A stretch of 64,000 bases of DNA from Solanum dulcamara (GCF_947179165.1 NC_077240.1:24594001-24658000); one strand, 5' to 3'. Positions 1 to 12,350 are shown, numbered from the stretch's first letter. Numbers and translations are program-made. Notes: generated by a model from the letters alone, not told the origin.

Positions 1-294
1 TGAAAAGAATGATGTGTACACAAATTTCATCTCTATCTTAGGCAAATAAATAGGTAAGTTTCGATAAATTCTAAATCATATCAAAGCAGATAAGAAAAAC
101 GCATACAATAACAAAAAAAGGTATGAAAAAATACCAAAGAAAATAACAACAGCAAAATAAATTAAGGGAACCCCATAAAATAATATGAAATTTGAAATAA
201 ATGAAGTAGAAGGTACTAATACAATCGAAGAATAAGATAACATGAGAGTAATAGTAAAAATACTGATAAGCAGAACTATATAACGCTCGACTAT

Positions 295-660
295 CTACTA
301 CCCTTCTAACCTAGTCCTCACCCTCCACACCTTTCTGTATAGAGTAATGTCCTCGGTAAGCTTAAAGTGTATTATATCTTATCTAATCATATATTTTTAA
401 TATTTAGTCGGTTTACCTCTACTTCTCTTAGGACCCACCATGTCAGACTTCTCAAACTTTCTCACTGTGAATATGTTTATATCGTATTCATATGCTTAAA
501 TCATCTTTGCCTCGATCACCTCATACATCTTGTCCACCACAAAGGTCACTCAAACCTTATCTTCAATTTCCTTATTCTTAATCCTACAACTCTTAATATA
601 CCAATACATTCATCTCAATATTCTCATATCCGCTACTTTTATACATTGAACATCCCATTC
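295..660 (-). mobile_element. Degenerate RTE-type LINE, 3' coding fragment
   Basis: Read on the minus strand, this stretch resembles the end of the RTE-type LINE coding region seen on the + strand at 8879-9224. Shared landmarks are the complements of a GAGGACAT block near 345 and of the GAAAGTCGCGGAAATGCG-like block near 635. The reading frame is broken many times, so this is an old copy. The + strand reading frame at 367-675 is an antisense shadow. Family assignment rests on recognition by eye. Confidence 0.5.
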
Positions 661-2606
661 TTAACCGATCATTGAAATTGATCTTTATGTTTAATTATTA
701 AACTATTGAATAGGTCTGTTCTTCGCGCGGTAATTATGATCTTATTGAATTTATATAATATATTGTTTATAATTGAAAAAAATTGGGGAGCCATCTTTTC
801 AAATGAGGAGAATTACAGAGAAGAAACCTATTTGTCTTTTTTGTGGTTTTTTCTTGAATTCTTTTCATTGTCTTTCTTATTTTTTCTTTTATAATTTGAA
901 GGCAATACAACAATCTCCATGAGAACCACCAAGTGAAAAACATTATTTATTATTTATATGTAGGTTTGATTGTATACGAAGTGACTAATAACCATCGATC
1001 CAACGTACTGTGTTAAAAGCATGTAAATGAAGGGACGCTAAATATAGAGAAGGATATAACATTAAAACTCAATTTGTACCATGATATAAATAAAAAGGTG
1101 GTGAACTGTTTGGAATGAAGAACAATGTAAAAAATGATGTGAATTAAAGTGCGTTAAAAGAGGTGGGGCGGCTGGTACTTGTAAATGTACTAATACATAA
1201 CAATCTACTACTACATAACATATTAGTTCGGCGATCATTAATCAATCTTGCAGCATTCTAATATTAATGTTGGCTCTCTGTTGGTCTTACTTTCTCCGCA
1301 AGTAGTGGATTCACAGTTTTGACATGTGAGTGTATGCCCATTCAAGGGGGACATGTGGTAGTTTAATTATTGAAGCAAGAGAGAAAAACAATATTAATTC
1401 TGGCCATCATCAATGAAGTAGAAAGTGGAATCTGGAATTTACATGTACATTCAGTTGGAAGGTTTAGGTATGAAGGACTGGCTATAACTTTTTCTTCCAT
1501 TGGTGTATTACTGTGTATTTAAAGATAAGGCGTATTATCAAAGTAATAAGTTCATAATAATGCAATTTAGTGTCCGTCGTCTTCTAAAAAATAATAAGGA
1601 AAGACGGAAAACACACTAACAAAATCTTTTAATTAACCTTATTCTTTTTTTCTTGATTCCTTGCTCATTCCTTTTAAGAAAAAAGATCAATTTTTCTTCT
1701 CTTTTCTCACTGAAACGTAACATTCTATATAAGCAATCACTCCACTATAAAGCTATTCTTTTTGTGTCCTTAAAATCATCGAAGTTATGTCATAAATTCA
1801 TAAAATCTAAAAAAGAATTCTTAATTCCTTCTTTTTTAAAAAAATAAAATCTATGAATTCAACATGCAACAAAATTTTCAAGCTTCAATTTAATTAATTG
1901 AGAATCTTTCTTTGAACAATTGAGAAATTTATCAATTTTAGAAGCTAACAACTAAGCAACAAAAACATGCTTGTACTATCTCTTAAAAGATACATGATAA
2001 AGGAATAAGAAGATAAATTATTTAAAAAGAAATAGGAAATATTTGACCCAAAAAACTCTAGTATTGAAAAAAGAATCATGCTTTTGATTTAAGAAATTTC
2101 ATACGTAATAACAATAACACCAACGACGACGACGAAGAAGAAATGATGTAAAAGTACAATTTGTAAAAAGTCACAAACTGTAAAAGTAAATTTTGTAAAA
2201 AGTACTCTACCAAATAATGTAAAAGTACATTCATATATAACTCCATTATTCACCTATATACAATTTGTAAGAAGTCACAACTATGTATCAAAATATATAA
2301 TCATATAATTAAAAAAAACATTTAAAAAAACTAATCACCTTGCCTCAAAAGAAATGACAAATTCGATTGATAGGGAAGCAACATAAAAATCTGTACTTAT
2401 CAAATGGAGGAAAAAAATATAGTGGAAGACAATATTTTGGTATATATATATAAGTATGTAATTATGGCAAAAATTGACAATAAAGATCTTTAAAATGAGT
2501 AATAACAAATAGGAAATCTAAGATAAAAAATTGAAACTTTAAAGTACCCATTTATAAATATTTAAATTAAAAGCAAAAATTAGCTTGAATTGGATGGATA
2601 TAATAG
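661..2606. other. AT-rich intergenic DNA, no gene recognised
   Basis: No reading frame resembles a known protein. Short local direct repeats around TGTAAAAAGT occur at 2150-2280. Otherwise it is simple AT-rich sequence. Confidence 0.6.
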
Positions 2607-2831
2607 TGTAACGACCCATTAGGTCATTTTGAGAACTGGAGCTTTTTATTTCATAAAAAACTCATCTTGTAAATTTTTAATGTGTATTTTAGACTATTCG
2701 ATAACTATGGTTATTTAATTGATAGGTGAGTTTAAATAACCTATTTAATTAATGCACTAAAGTGATAATATATTTAATACTATATACCACTTATTCTATA
2801 TTTATTAAAATAAGTTAATATGTTTTGTCCC
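2607..2831. repeat. LTR-like repeat, copy 1
   Basis: This begins TGTAACGACCC, a start typical of many Solanaceae gypsy-type LTRs, and shares an extended diverged match with 3717-3940. Common landmarks are TCATTTTGAGAA, GACTATTCG and ATTTATTAAAATAAGTTA. The two copies lie in the same orientation about 1.1 kb apart. Confidence 0.5.
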
Positions 2832-3716
2832 TTTTTTAATACAAGGGCTTACGCTCAAACTGTCGGACGAGAGAACCACTAGTTGACGTTGACAAAATTG
2901 ACAGACATTGTTGCAGGTAAATCTTAAACAAGCTCCGATGTTGTTTATACATATTGTTTGTTGGGTGGAAACTATTTATTATAATATTATGGTGTTGAAT
3001 GAATTAGATCTTAAATGTCTATCTCATATTGGCAGTACAAATTTCTTTCAAATTGAACGGGGGAGAAATACTAACTTTTACGGCTACTACTACGACAATA
3101 ATGACCAATCATTAGGCAATGATTGGTAGGTTATATGATCACTCAATTGAGATATAAGTTATCTCATGCATATATATGTTCGTCCTTTTGCATGATTGAA
3201 AACTTTAATTTTGGGTTGGAATCTTTCATATAGTATTATAAATTTGATTAAGTTCGATATATTAAGATATGTAATTAAATATTAGATGTATTATATTATA
3301 TGAATATCATTGTTGACACCCAATTTTGACTTTCTGTGCTCAAAATTAACGTCTTCAAACTTATTGATCGTTCAAAAGCACAAAATATAATTTTTCTTAT
3401 ACATTTTTTAAATTTTTAAATTTTTTTATTAATAATTCTCCTTATTTTAGAATTTTTATGAATTTATTCTCATTATTTTTTCTTTTAATAATTTATGGAT
3501 AAACATTTTTAGTTTCGTAAATAATAAGATTCTTATTCATTTATTGACATTGTAAAATTTTAATAGTCGCACTATTTTATAGTCATCAACAAGTGTACAC
3601 AACATAGCATTGTAATTTATTCTTTACAATATAGTATATTTTCTAAAATATCAATTACATTTTTATTTTATTATTATTTATTATTTTTTGTTGCGTATCA
3701 ATAGATATATTATTTT

Positions 3717-3940
3717 TGTAATAACTCGTTAAGTGATTTTGAGAATGATTTCTCACTCTTTAATAAAATACCTCTCCGTAAATTTAAGTTGAAAATTTTG
3801 GATTATTCGGTAGCTACGAATAATTAGCTGACAGGTTATTTTGGATAATTAATTTAATTGGTACACTAAATTATTAATTTATTTAATATCATATACCATT
3901 TATCATATATTTATTAAAATAAGTTAGTAGGACTTGTCAC
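3717..3940. repeat. LTR-like repeat, copy 2
   Basis: Diverged direct copy of 2607-2831, starting TGTAATAACTCG. The pair may be the LTRs of a very small non-autonomous element, or two independent solo LTRs. No primer-binding site or target duplication was recognised. A TGTTGACACCC string at 3311, another common Solanaceae LTR start, lies between the copies. Confidence 0.5.
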
Positions 3941-4469
3941 TTTTAGTACATAATTAATTCTTTTAAAGTTAATAAATTAAAGAAAGAGGGTTAATATTAT
4001 TACCACAATCCACTTGCAAATCTCATTCTTCGGTCTCGCCATCAACAAGACTCACCGAAAGGGCAACAGATAAACTTATTGAAGTCCTAATTTCTGGCTT
4101 TATGCATAATATTGATAATTGATGGCCATTAATCCTTATTATTATTTTATTATTTTTGTTATTTAGATGGTAAAAAGTATATAATGGGTTGAAGCAAATT
4201 GATTGTTTTTCTTTTTCACTTTTTTTTGTTGATGTTCAACGTGGGCATCACTTTTTGAGATGGTGGGATCATTTAATATAAAATCTTTATGCAATAATTA
4301 TTGTGGTACTAGTGCTTAAGAAATTAGAATGACATACATGAATAAAGGCATAGGAAATTTTGAGATCTTTTCGTCTGATCTTCATTCCAAAAGCCCCGCC
4401 CCCACAAAGACTTCTCCCCTCACCCACTTTTTCCAGATAACAACACAACAATAATGGACACTAGTCTCT
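3941..4469. other. Intergenic DNA, nothing recognised
   Basis: AT-rich sequence with no gene or repeat that I can name. Confidence 0.5.
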
Positions 4470-4600
4470 CCATTCTCTTCTCTTTTTTATTCCCTCACAA
4501 ATACACCATTCTCTTCATTCTATTCTCTTTTTTATTCCCTCACAAATACACCACTCTCTCCGCTCTCTTCTCTTTCTCTCCTTCACAAACACACCACCAT
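4470..4600 (+). repeat. Short pyrimidine-rich tandem repeat, about three units
   Basis: A unit of about 45-50 bp containing TTCTCTTCTCTTTTTTATTCC followed by CTCACAAATACACCA is repeated two to three times. It makes the 100-codon frame at 4454-4756 look repetitive (FSFLFPHKYT twice). I do not call that frame a gene: it has no recognisable domain and its composition follows the repeat. Confidence 0.6.
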
Positions 4601-4756
4601 CACCACCTGAAGAGAACCCATTTCTCCATCAGAGAACAACCCACGAGCTACCATATCTACATCATAATCCCTCACAAAGTCTACAAGAAAGGTTGTCCTT
4701 TTATCTCCCTTGTGATAAGTAAATCAAATTCGGTTTTGAAACTGTGTAGCTGTTAG

Positions 4757-5861
4757 TAATTTTGGCATATCTCATTGTATATAACTTTGTTTTTAGTAAA
4801 TAAATATATTTTGGAAAGCTAAAACACGTACCTATAACTTGTATGTTTATGTTGGAGCCTAGATCTGTTGTTATTGAGTCAAAAAATAGGATTCAACATA
4901 GGACAAGTTCTGTCCAGATTTTTTATTTAAAACTCCACATGTACAACTGTTAGTATTTTGATTATATCTTATTGTATAAAATGTATTTTGCGGTGATTCT
5001 TGTTTGTTTTCAAACTTAAGACATATAACTACAATTTTTATGGTCCAGTTTTGTCGGTCGAATTTTCAAAATTTAGGTACAACATGAGGTACTTGGTTGG
5101 ACGGATTTCCTATTTTGATAGCCTTAAATGATAATATGAAATCTTACTTGAAGTTTATATATTATATAGTACAAATTGAAAATAACCAATAAAAAAAATT
5201 TCTCAATCGGTTTTCGAGTCCTCTCCAGCGAAAATTTAAGTTTAAATTTAAACTACACAGTATGTATTTTAAGTTGAAGGTTTGAAACTCCGATAAATAG
5301 TTTGTTATTTTTCATTTTTACATCTTAAATCTATTACATAATTTTGACATTTAAATCCATTTCATTTTTTTTGACATTATTACTTATGGTGTTGTGATAA
5401 TTGTTTGTTATTGTTAAGATTGATTCCTACTGTTACTATATTTACTTCAGGATATTGCTTTATTCCATTCATTTTTATGATGTTTCCAGTCACTGACACG
5501 TTGGATTTGAGCCAATTAATTATTGCTTTATATTTCGATATTCTCTTGACCTTGAATTTCCATTTATTTTATTTAATTTTTTTTTCTAATGATGACTTGT
5601 TAGTAGTTGTTCTAGTTTGACTATATGATATTTTTGTGTGGCTGGATTGATCCCCATATTCTTCTAGTAATTTTTTTAAAAAAATTAGTTGTGTAGTTAT
5701 GATTTGATTATTGTTTGTTGTTGCAAATTATTTTACTTTATTTTGATTTTAGGTTTTTTATATTAGTTTTCGTATTTTAGGAATAATAATAATAATTAAT
5801 TGGTTGATGAGAAAATTACCGTCGATTTTCAAGGCCTCCCATATTTATAAGACGGATTTTT
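4757..5861. other. AT-rich intergenic DNA, no gene recognised
   Basis: Only short open frames of hydrophobic, low-complexity composition, such as 5405-5620, with no recognisable domain. The sequence becomes increasingly T-rich towards the microsatellite at 5862. Confidence 0.55.
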
Positions 5862-6090
5862 TTATTTATTATTATTATTATTATCATCATCATCATCGTC
5901 ATCGTCATCATCATTACCATTATTATTATTATTATTATTATCATTATTATTATCATTATTATTATTATTATCATTATCATTATTATTATCATTATCATTA
6001 TTATTATTAATAATAATAATATCATTATTATTATTAATAATATCATAATTATTATTATTATCATAATTATTATTATCATAATTATTATTA

Positions 6091-6139
<49 letters not shown>

Positions 6140-6170
6140 CATTATAGTTATTATCGTTATTATTATCTTT
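5862..6170. repeat. Interrupted (ATT)n microsatellite with CAT variants
   Basis: About 300 bp of TTA/ATT trinucleotides interspersed with TCA/TCG units. The open frames on both strands (poly-Tyr/His on +, poly-Ile and poly-Asn on -) are produced by the repeat. They should not be annotated as proteins. Confidence 0.95.
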
Positions 6171-6753
6171 ATCATTATTGTGGACCATCACCAAAATTAT
6201 TACCTCCATCCTTCTTTTTTAGATTCCGCTATTATTATCATTACAATCACCACTTTATCAACCTCTTCTTCAGACTTGACCACTATCGAAATTATTATTA
6301 TTATTTTACAGTCTTTATTGTTTTAGATGTCTCAATCATCACCTTGTCGTCATTTAGGTTCATCTACCAACAAAATTATAATCTTTATTTTTTTTGAAAA
6401 GTTATACATAAATAATGTTAATATATATAAGGCGTCGTATGAATGAAGTAGAGGAAAAATAAGAGCCTACATTTAATAAAAAATTTACAGTTATTATAAA
6501 ATAAACTAACTTAGCAAAATAAAAAGTAGAGAGTAAGAGAAAATAGAAAGGAGCAGATGAATTATTTTTTTTTGTATTTATATTTGCATTTGCAGTTGTT
6601 ACTTATAACCACTGCAAATGAAGAAAGCAACAAATTGATACAAGTTGATTCCTCAACTTGGTGGGACAAAAGTTAGTGGAGGAGAAAAGGTAGAAGAAAA
6701 AGAAGAAAAACGTAGAAGGAAAAAAGGGGTAGGAAAAGTGACATCTAATTACA
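6171..6753 (-). other. Possible remains of the 3' LTR of copia element A
   Basis: This stretch lies directly beyond the minus-strand polypurine tract of copia element A, where the 3' LTR is expected. No matching second LTR was found beyond the gag end near 12.35 kb, so its extent and identity are not established. Confidence 0.3.
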
Positions 6754-7059
6754 TAATACTCCCCCTTGGATATCCAGGTATAATTAAAAAAAACTCTACA
6801 CGAAATAATATACATAGTTATCGTAAACGTCCATAAATATTGTGCCTCGTTAAAACCTTACAAGGAAAAATTCAGTAGAAAAAAGCTTAGTGAAGAAAAA
6901 AAGAGTACACACATCTGGTAATACGCCTTGAGTGTTTCCTCATTAAAAACCTTATCAGAAAAAAACCAGTAGTGCAAAACTCTAGTTAAAGAAAAAAGAG
7001 TGCAGCGCGTATTTTACTCCTTCTGATGAAAACTTCATTTGATATTTTGGAGATGATGC

Positions 7060-7670
7060 ATTTCAACCTTATATCTTAGCTTTTCAAAAGTTGATGTTGG
7101 TAATGCCTTTGTGAATAAATCTGCAAGATTATCATTTGAACGAACTTGTTGTACATCAATATCACTATTCTTCTAGATATCATGTGTGAAGAATAATTTT
7201 GGTGAAATATGTTTTGTTGTGTCCCCTTTTATGAAGCCACCTTTCAATAGAGTCATGCACGCGGCATTGTCTTCGAATATAATTGTAGGTACTTTAATAT
7301 TATTTTCCAGGCCGCATCTTTCTTTGATGAACTGTATCATCGATCTCAATCACACACATTTTCTACTTGCTTCATGAATTGCTATTATTTTAGCATGATT
7401 TGAAGAAGTAGCAACAATAGACTGCTTTGTAGATCGCCATGATATAGCAGTTCCTCTGCATGTAAATAGATAACCTTTCTGAGATCAAGCTTTATGTGGG
7501 TCTGATAAATAACCTGCATCTGCATAACCAATAAAGTTTGCACAACCTTTTTTAGTATAAAATAAACTCATATCAATAGTACCCTTTAGGTATCGCAAAA
7601 TATGCTTGATACCATTCCAATGCCTTTGCGTTGTGGGATGAACTATACCTTGCCAGCAAGTTAACAAAAA
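7060..7670 (-). pseudogene. Copia RNase H domain, element A
   Basis: On the minus strand, 7667-7485 encodes GYADAGYLSDPHKA, the start of the copia RNase H domain. A stop follows, and the frame then resumes with RGTAISWRSTKQSIVATSSN and DNAACMTLLKGG down to about 7060, ending in the usual DLFTKALP region. It is the C-terminal domain of the polyprotein and would degrade the RNA strand of the replication hybrid. One in-frame stop and several substitutions mark it as dead. Confidence 0.85.
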
Positions 7671-8590
7671 ATGTTATATCAGGTCTGGTTGCATTAACAA
7701 GATACATAAGTGCACCAATAACACTGAGATATGGTACTTCAGGATCAGGAAATTCTTCATTATCTTCTAGAGGTCGAAATAGATCTTTTTCTACTTCAAG
7801 TGATCGAACAACTATTGGAGTACTTAATGGATGTGTTTTGTCCATGTAAAATCATTTTAAAATTTTCTCAGTGTAGGCAGATTGATGGAAAAAGACCTCG
7901 TCTACTAAATGTTTAATTTTCAGACCTAGACAAAGTTTTATCTTTTCAAAACCTTTAATCTCAAATTCTTTCTTTAGATATTCAATCGCCTTTTGGACCT
8001 CTTCAGGGGATCCAATGAGATTTATGTCATCAATATAAACGGCGAGTTTAACAAATTCTGATTTTGTTTTCTTAATAAAAACACATGGACAAATGACATT
8101 ATTTATATAACCTTTATCTATCAAGTATTTACTAAGGCAATTATACCACATATGCCCTGATTATTTCAGACCATATAATGATCTTTGCAGTTTCATTGAG
8201 TACATCTCCCGAGACTTAGTACATGCTTCAAGCAATTTTAATCCTTCTGAAATTTTCATGTAAATTTCATTATCAAGTGAACGATAAACGTAAATTGTAA
8301 TTACATCAATTAGATGTATTTCAAGATTTTTATATACAGCTAAACTGATAAGATATCGAAAATTTATTCCATCCATAACAGGTGAATATGTTTCTTCATA
8401 GTTGACCCAGATCTTTGAAAGAATCCTTGTGCAACAAGGCCTGCCTTATATCTTACAATTTCATTTCTCTCATTTCGTTTTCGTACAAAAACTCATTTAT
8501 AGCCAACTAATTTTATACCTTTAGAGGTTTGGACTACAGGTCCATAAACCTCACGTTTAGCAACTGAGTCTAATTTCGATTGGATTGCCT
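7573..8590 (-). pseudogene. Copia reverse transcriptase, element A
   Basis: Minus-strand frames at 8376-8161, 8151-7852 and 7845-7573 together cover the RNA-dependent DNA polymerase domain. Landmarks are a YGLK segment before 8161, the catalytic YIDD motif (AVYIDDINLIGSP) near 8035, and a downstream YLVNATRPDITF segment. Stops and frame changes separate the blocks, so no intact polymerase can be made. Confidence 0.9.
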
Positions 8591-8594
8591 TTTG

Positions 8595-8878
8595 TCATTC
8601 TGGCCAATCATATCTATGTCGATATTCTTCGACAGAATTAGGCTCAAGACTTTCACTATTTTGTATGAGATTAATTGTAATATTATATACAAAAATATTA
8701 TCCGCCGTAATTTTCGATCGATCTAAATTTATCTCATCATCGGTAGAACTTATTGAAAGTTCTTCATTCACTTGAGTCTTGAGTTCACTGATTTCTTCAG
8801 AAATATCAGAATTACTCAAATCTTGACCTTCTTCGGGAGGTTCTTTTATAGTATCATTTTTGTTATTCTTTATGTTCA
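8595..8878 (-). pseudogene. Copia linker upstream of RT, element A (broken by LINE)
   Basis: On the minus strand this encodes the acidic, low-complexity linker between integrase and reverse transcriptase, ending HRYDWPE just before a stop that takes the place of the usual Trp. The frame upstream of 8878 belongs to the inserted LINE, so the polyprotein is physically split here and resumes at 9618. Confidence 0.75.
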
Positions 8879-9617
8879 GAAGATGAAAGTCGCGGAAATG
8901 CGAATGCTGTGATGGATGTGTGGACACACTAGGATGGATAGAATTAGGAATGAAGATATCTGAGACAAGGTGGGAGTGGCATCGGTGGAGGACAAGATGC
9001 GGCAAGCGAAACTAAGATAGTTTGGGCATGTGAAGAGGAGAGACACAGATGCTCCAGTGAGGAGGTGCGAGAGGTTGGCTATGGACGGTTTCAGGAGGGG
9101 AAAAGGGAGGACGAAGAAGTATTGGGAAGAGGTGATTAGACATGATATTAGACAATTGCAGCTCAATGAGGACATGACCTTAGATAGGAGGCTATGGAGG
9201 AATCATACTAAGATAATGGGCTAGGTGACCTATCTTTTCTCCATAGTAGTCGTAGTCGCGCTCATTTGTTTATTAACATATGATTTTTGCATGGGATTAC
9301 TGCTTATATTAGTTGGCCCAGTTTACTTTGGGTATCCTATTTTATCTATAGTAGTTAATGCTCATTTATCCCCGATCTTTCCTACCCTGACTTTATCGCT
9401 CTCATTATTCATATTTTTATATTGTTTGCTATATGCCTGGCTCTACTGACCTATGTCTTGTTTTCCTTTTTTCTCCTCCCTTGTTCTTCTCTCTTAAGCC
9501 GAGGGTCTTTCGGAAATAACCGCCCTACCTTTTAAGGTGGGGGTTAGGTCTGCGTACACTCTACCCTCTCCAGACCCCACATAGTGGGACTATACTGGGT
9601 TTGTTGTTGTTGTTGTA
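8879..9617 (+). mobile_element. RTE-type LINE, 5'-truncated, inserted in copia A
   Basis: The + strand encodes the C-terminal end of an RTE-clade LINE protein ([18 protein letters not shown] near 9020-9070, then [14 protein letters not shown]). It is followed by a 3' UTR and a tail reading GCCGAGGGTCTTTCGG ... CAGACCCCACA and ending in (TTG)n at 9601-9615. The same tail occurs at 45190-45308 and 58556-58680, all on the + strand. In Solanaceae this tail is shared by RTE LINEs and the TS SINE. The orientation opposite to copia A and the clean split of the copia coding region show that it inserted later. No clear target duplication was identified. Confidence 0.85.
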
Positions 9618-10470
9618 CGCTTCCCTTTCTAGGATTTTTATCCTTTGAACCAATGGTCTACCACGCTTCAGGCGTGTTTGAGATTAAGAAGCTATGATAC
9701 TAGTAGATGGTCTTTTGGGAACATCTATCCGGATAGGCACATTCACTTAGGGATATGTGACTTAGTTATCCGTTGCAAATTAGTAAATGCATCTGGTATT
9801 TGATTTGTTATTTTCTGTAAGTGGATGATCTTCTAGACCTCATGCTCATATTTGCGGGTACATGAATCAAAATGAGATAGTGATGAAACTTTTCATGCAA
9901 TTTCTCTTTCGGGTTCTTTTTTTTCTCCCCCTAATTATGGAAAAGTTATTTCATCAAACCGACAATCTGCAAATCGAGCAATAAATAAGTCTCCTGTCAA
10001 TGGTTCAAAGTAGCAAATTATGGAGGGTGAGCAACATATATGCCTAACCTTCGTTGAACGACCATCTTTGTACCTTGTGATGGTGCTAAATTCAAGTATA
10101 CCACACAACCAAAAATTTGTAGATGGGCTATATTTGGCTCTTGACCAAATACTAGTTGTGACGGAGATTATTTATTATAATGGGTCGGTTTGAGACGTGT
10201 ACGTGCTGCTGCATGTAAGATAGCATGACCCAAATAGTAAATTATAATTTATTTTTACTAGTAGAGGTCTGACTATCAATTGTAGGCACTTAATAGATAA
10301 CTCTACAAGGCCATTTTGAGTATGAACATAAGCAACAAGATGTTTAATATTTATCCCAATTGATAAGCAATAATCATCAAAAGCTTGGGCTGTAAATTCT
10401 CCAGCATTATCAAGGCAAATAGCCTTAATTGAATAATCTAGGAATTGCGCCATTAATCTAATTATTTATG
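9618..10470 (-). pseudogene. Copia integrase, element A
   Basis: The minus-strand frame 10453-10175 encodes the catalytic-core part KAICLDNAGEFTAQAFDDYC followed by GINIKHLVAYVHTQNGLVE, matching the D...E spacing of copia integrases (DNAGEF carries the second Asp; the NG-E segment carries the Glu). The region continues towards 9618 into the KRGRP linker. The enzyme would insert the element's DNA into the host genome. Stops interrupt it on both sides. Confidence 0.85.
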
Positions 10471-10699
10471 CTAACAACTTCGCAAGCGCCAAGTTGCGAG
10501 ATGATAAAAGGCACACATGAGACCATCTAGATGATGCATCTATTACAACCATAAAATATCTAAACAATCCACTAGGTGGATGAATATGTCCACATATATC
10601 TTCATGTATACGCTCTAAAAAGCCAGGAGATTCGATGCTAACCTTCAGAGTTTATGGTCTGACAATCAATTTGCCTTGATAACAGCAGCAAATGAAAAT

Positions 10700-11300
10700 T
10701 CAACATTTGTAAGAATCTTCTAGTTCTTTAATGGATATCTAGTTGAATTTTCAAGAATTCGTCTCATCATTATTGATTCAAGATGATCTATTCGATCATG
10801 CCATAACACAAATGTATTTAGATCCATAAACTTCTGGTTTACGATCACATGTGCTTCAATTGCACTAATTTTTTCATAATATAGGCAAGACGACAAAGTT
10901 GGTAATTTTTCTAAAATATATTTCTGGCCTAAGACACTCTTGGTTATACCAAGATATTCAGTATTTATTTTGTTTAGTATCTCAACATGATATCCATTTC
11001 TGCGGATATCTTTAAAACTTAACAAGTTTCTTGGAGATTTAGAAGCGAATAGTGCATCGTCTATAATAATCTTTGTCCCCTTAGGTAGAAATATAGTAGC
11101 TCTTCCTAAGCCTTCAATCATTTTTGAATTATCAAAAATTGTAGTAATATTTGTTATTCTTCTAAGTAAGTTGGAAAATATTTCTTGTCTTTAAAAGTTG
11201 TAGTAGTTGTTCCACTATCAATTACACAAATATCCTCATGATTGATCATTGATCCAAATAAAATTTGAGGCATATTCATATTTTTCTTTAAAAAAAATAA
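10700..11300 (-). pseudogene. Copia protease tail and GAG-pre-integrase, element A
   Basis: The minus-strand frame 11121-10720 contains IIIDDALFASKSPRNLLSFK and LWHDRIDHLES, the hallmarks of the GAG-pre-integrase domain lying between protease and integrase. The usual LWH-R-GH zinc-binding histidines are partly preserved. Sequence up to about 11300 probably holds the end of the protease, but its catalytic Asp was not identified with confidence. Confidence 0.8.
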
Positions 11301-11376
11301 AGTAAATATTATAATTAAAATATGACTTATTACACAAATTTTATTTATTTATGTGGATTAGAAAAAAACATATTAT

Positions 11377-12350
11377 TTAGTACAAAAAATTTATTTTAAT
11401 TTTATCAGGGTTATCGATATTCATATTTCCTTCAGAGAAATTAAAGAAATCAGCTACATTCAGATGCATAGGCTCAATATTATTTTCAGAAATAAAATTT
11501 ATCTCTGTATTATTTTCTGTCATCTTTAAAGATGCCTGATATAGCTGAATCAGATGTTTTGATGACTGGCAAGTCCGCAATTAGTGTCCCATACCTCCAC
11601 ATATGTGACATATACTTTCTGAATTTTTCTTTGGTAAAGCTTTTGGCTTTTCACTCTTCTTTTTGTACTGCTGATCATTTTTCGGTGCCAGCCGAGCATC
11701 ATGGTTATAATTTCTTATTTGATCATGATCACGACCACGACTGGGGCCATGACCTCTTTCTCGTTAGTTATAATTTGTTTTAATTACTTCATGGAGTGGC
11801 AAAGAACCAACGAGCTGACTATCATGATTTTTTATTAGCAGTTCGTTCTGGCGTTCAACAATAAGAAGGTGACAAAGTAATTCAGAATATTTTTTAAACC
11901 CCTTTTCGCAATATTGCTGCTGAAAGATTATATTCGCGGGTGGAAATGTGGAGTATGTTTTTTAAGTTTATCTTGTTTAGTGATTTCTTCTTCGCATAAA
12001 TTCAACTGAACTATAATTCTAAACAAGACAAAATTATATTTAGTTATATTTTTGAAATCCATTAATTTCAGATTTAGCCAATAATGACGTGCTTGTGGAA
12101 GGATGACCAATTTTAGATGGTCATATCTTTCTTTTAGATTCTTCCACAATTTAAGGTTATCCTTGAATGTAAGGTACTATAATTTTATCCGTCATCAAGA
12201 TGGTGATAGAGAAATATCAAGGATTGGCACGGTATTGACTAGATGCCATATTGTCATCTTTGATGATGTCTGCCAGACCCATCGATTCTAGAAATATTTC
12301 GGCATCTAGTGTCCATGATGAGTAGACCTTTCCAAATATATCTAGAGCAA
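11377..12350 (-). pseudogene. Copia gag, element A
   Basis: On the minus strand, 12350-12250 encodes LDIFGKVYSSWTLDAEI-like sequence and 12149-11928 encodes MWKNLKERYDHLK, both typical of UBN2-type copia gag (nucleocapsid precursor). A possible zinc-knuckle region lies near 11600-11700 but is degenerate. Multiple stops are present. Confidence 0.75.

Larger units (their letters stand above)
6757..12350 (-). mobile_element. Decayed Ty1/copia retrotransposon (element A)
   Basis: Reading down the minus strand from 12350 gives the copia order: gag, pre-integrase, integrase, reverse transcriptase, RNase H, then a polypurine tract (complement of ACTCCCCCTT at 6758-6767). Every domain carries frameshifts or stops. 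An RTE LINE of about 740 bp is inserted at 8879-9617, and copia coding similarity resumes on its far side: the minus strand of 9618-9660 encodes a KRGRP linker typical of copia polyproteins. No paired LTR was found. The element is certainly inactive. Confidence 0.9.

Noticed and set aside
367..675. 102-codon + strand frame near the left edge
   Set aside because: Antisense shadow of a degenerate RTE LINE.
4454..4756. 100-codon frame with repeated FSFLFPHKYT
   Set aside because: Follows a short tandem DNA repeat, with no recognisable domain and no evidence of transcription.
5816..6209. Long Asn- and Ile-rich open frames on the minus strand
   Set aside because: They translate an ATT/CAT microsatellite and have no start context, domain or splice support.
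7485..12350. Active copia element
   Set aside because: Every domain has stops or frameshifts, a LINE splits the frame, and no paired LTR was found.
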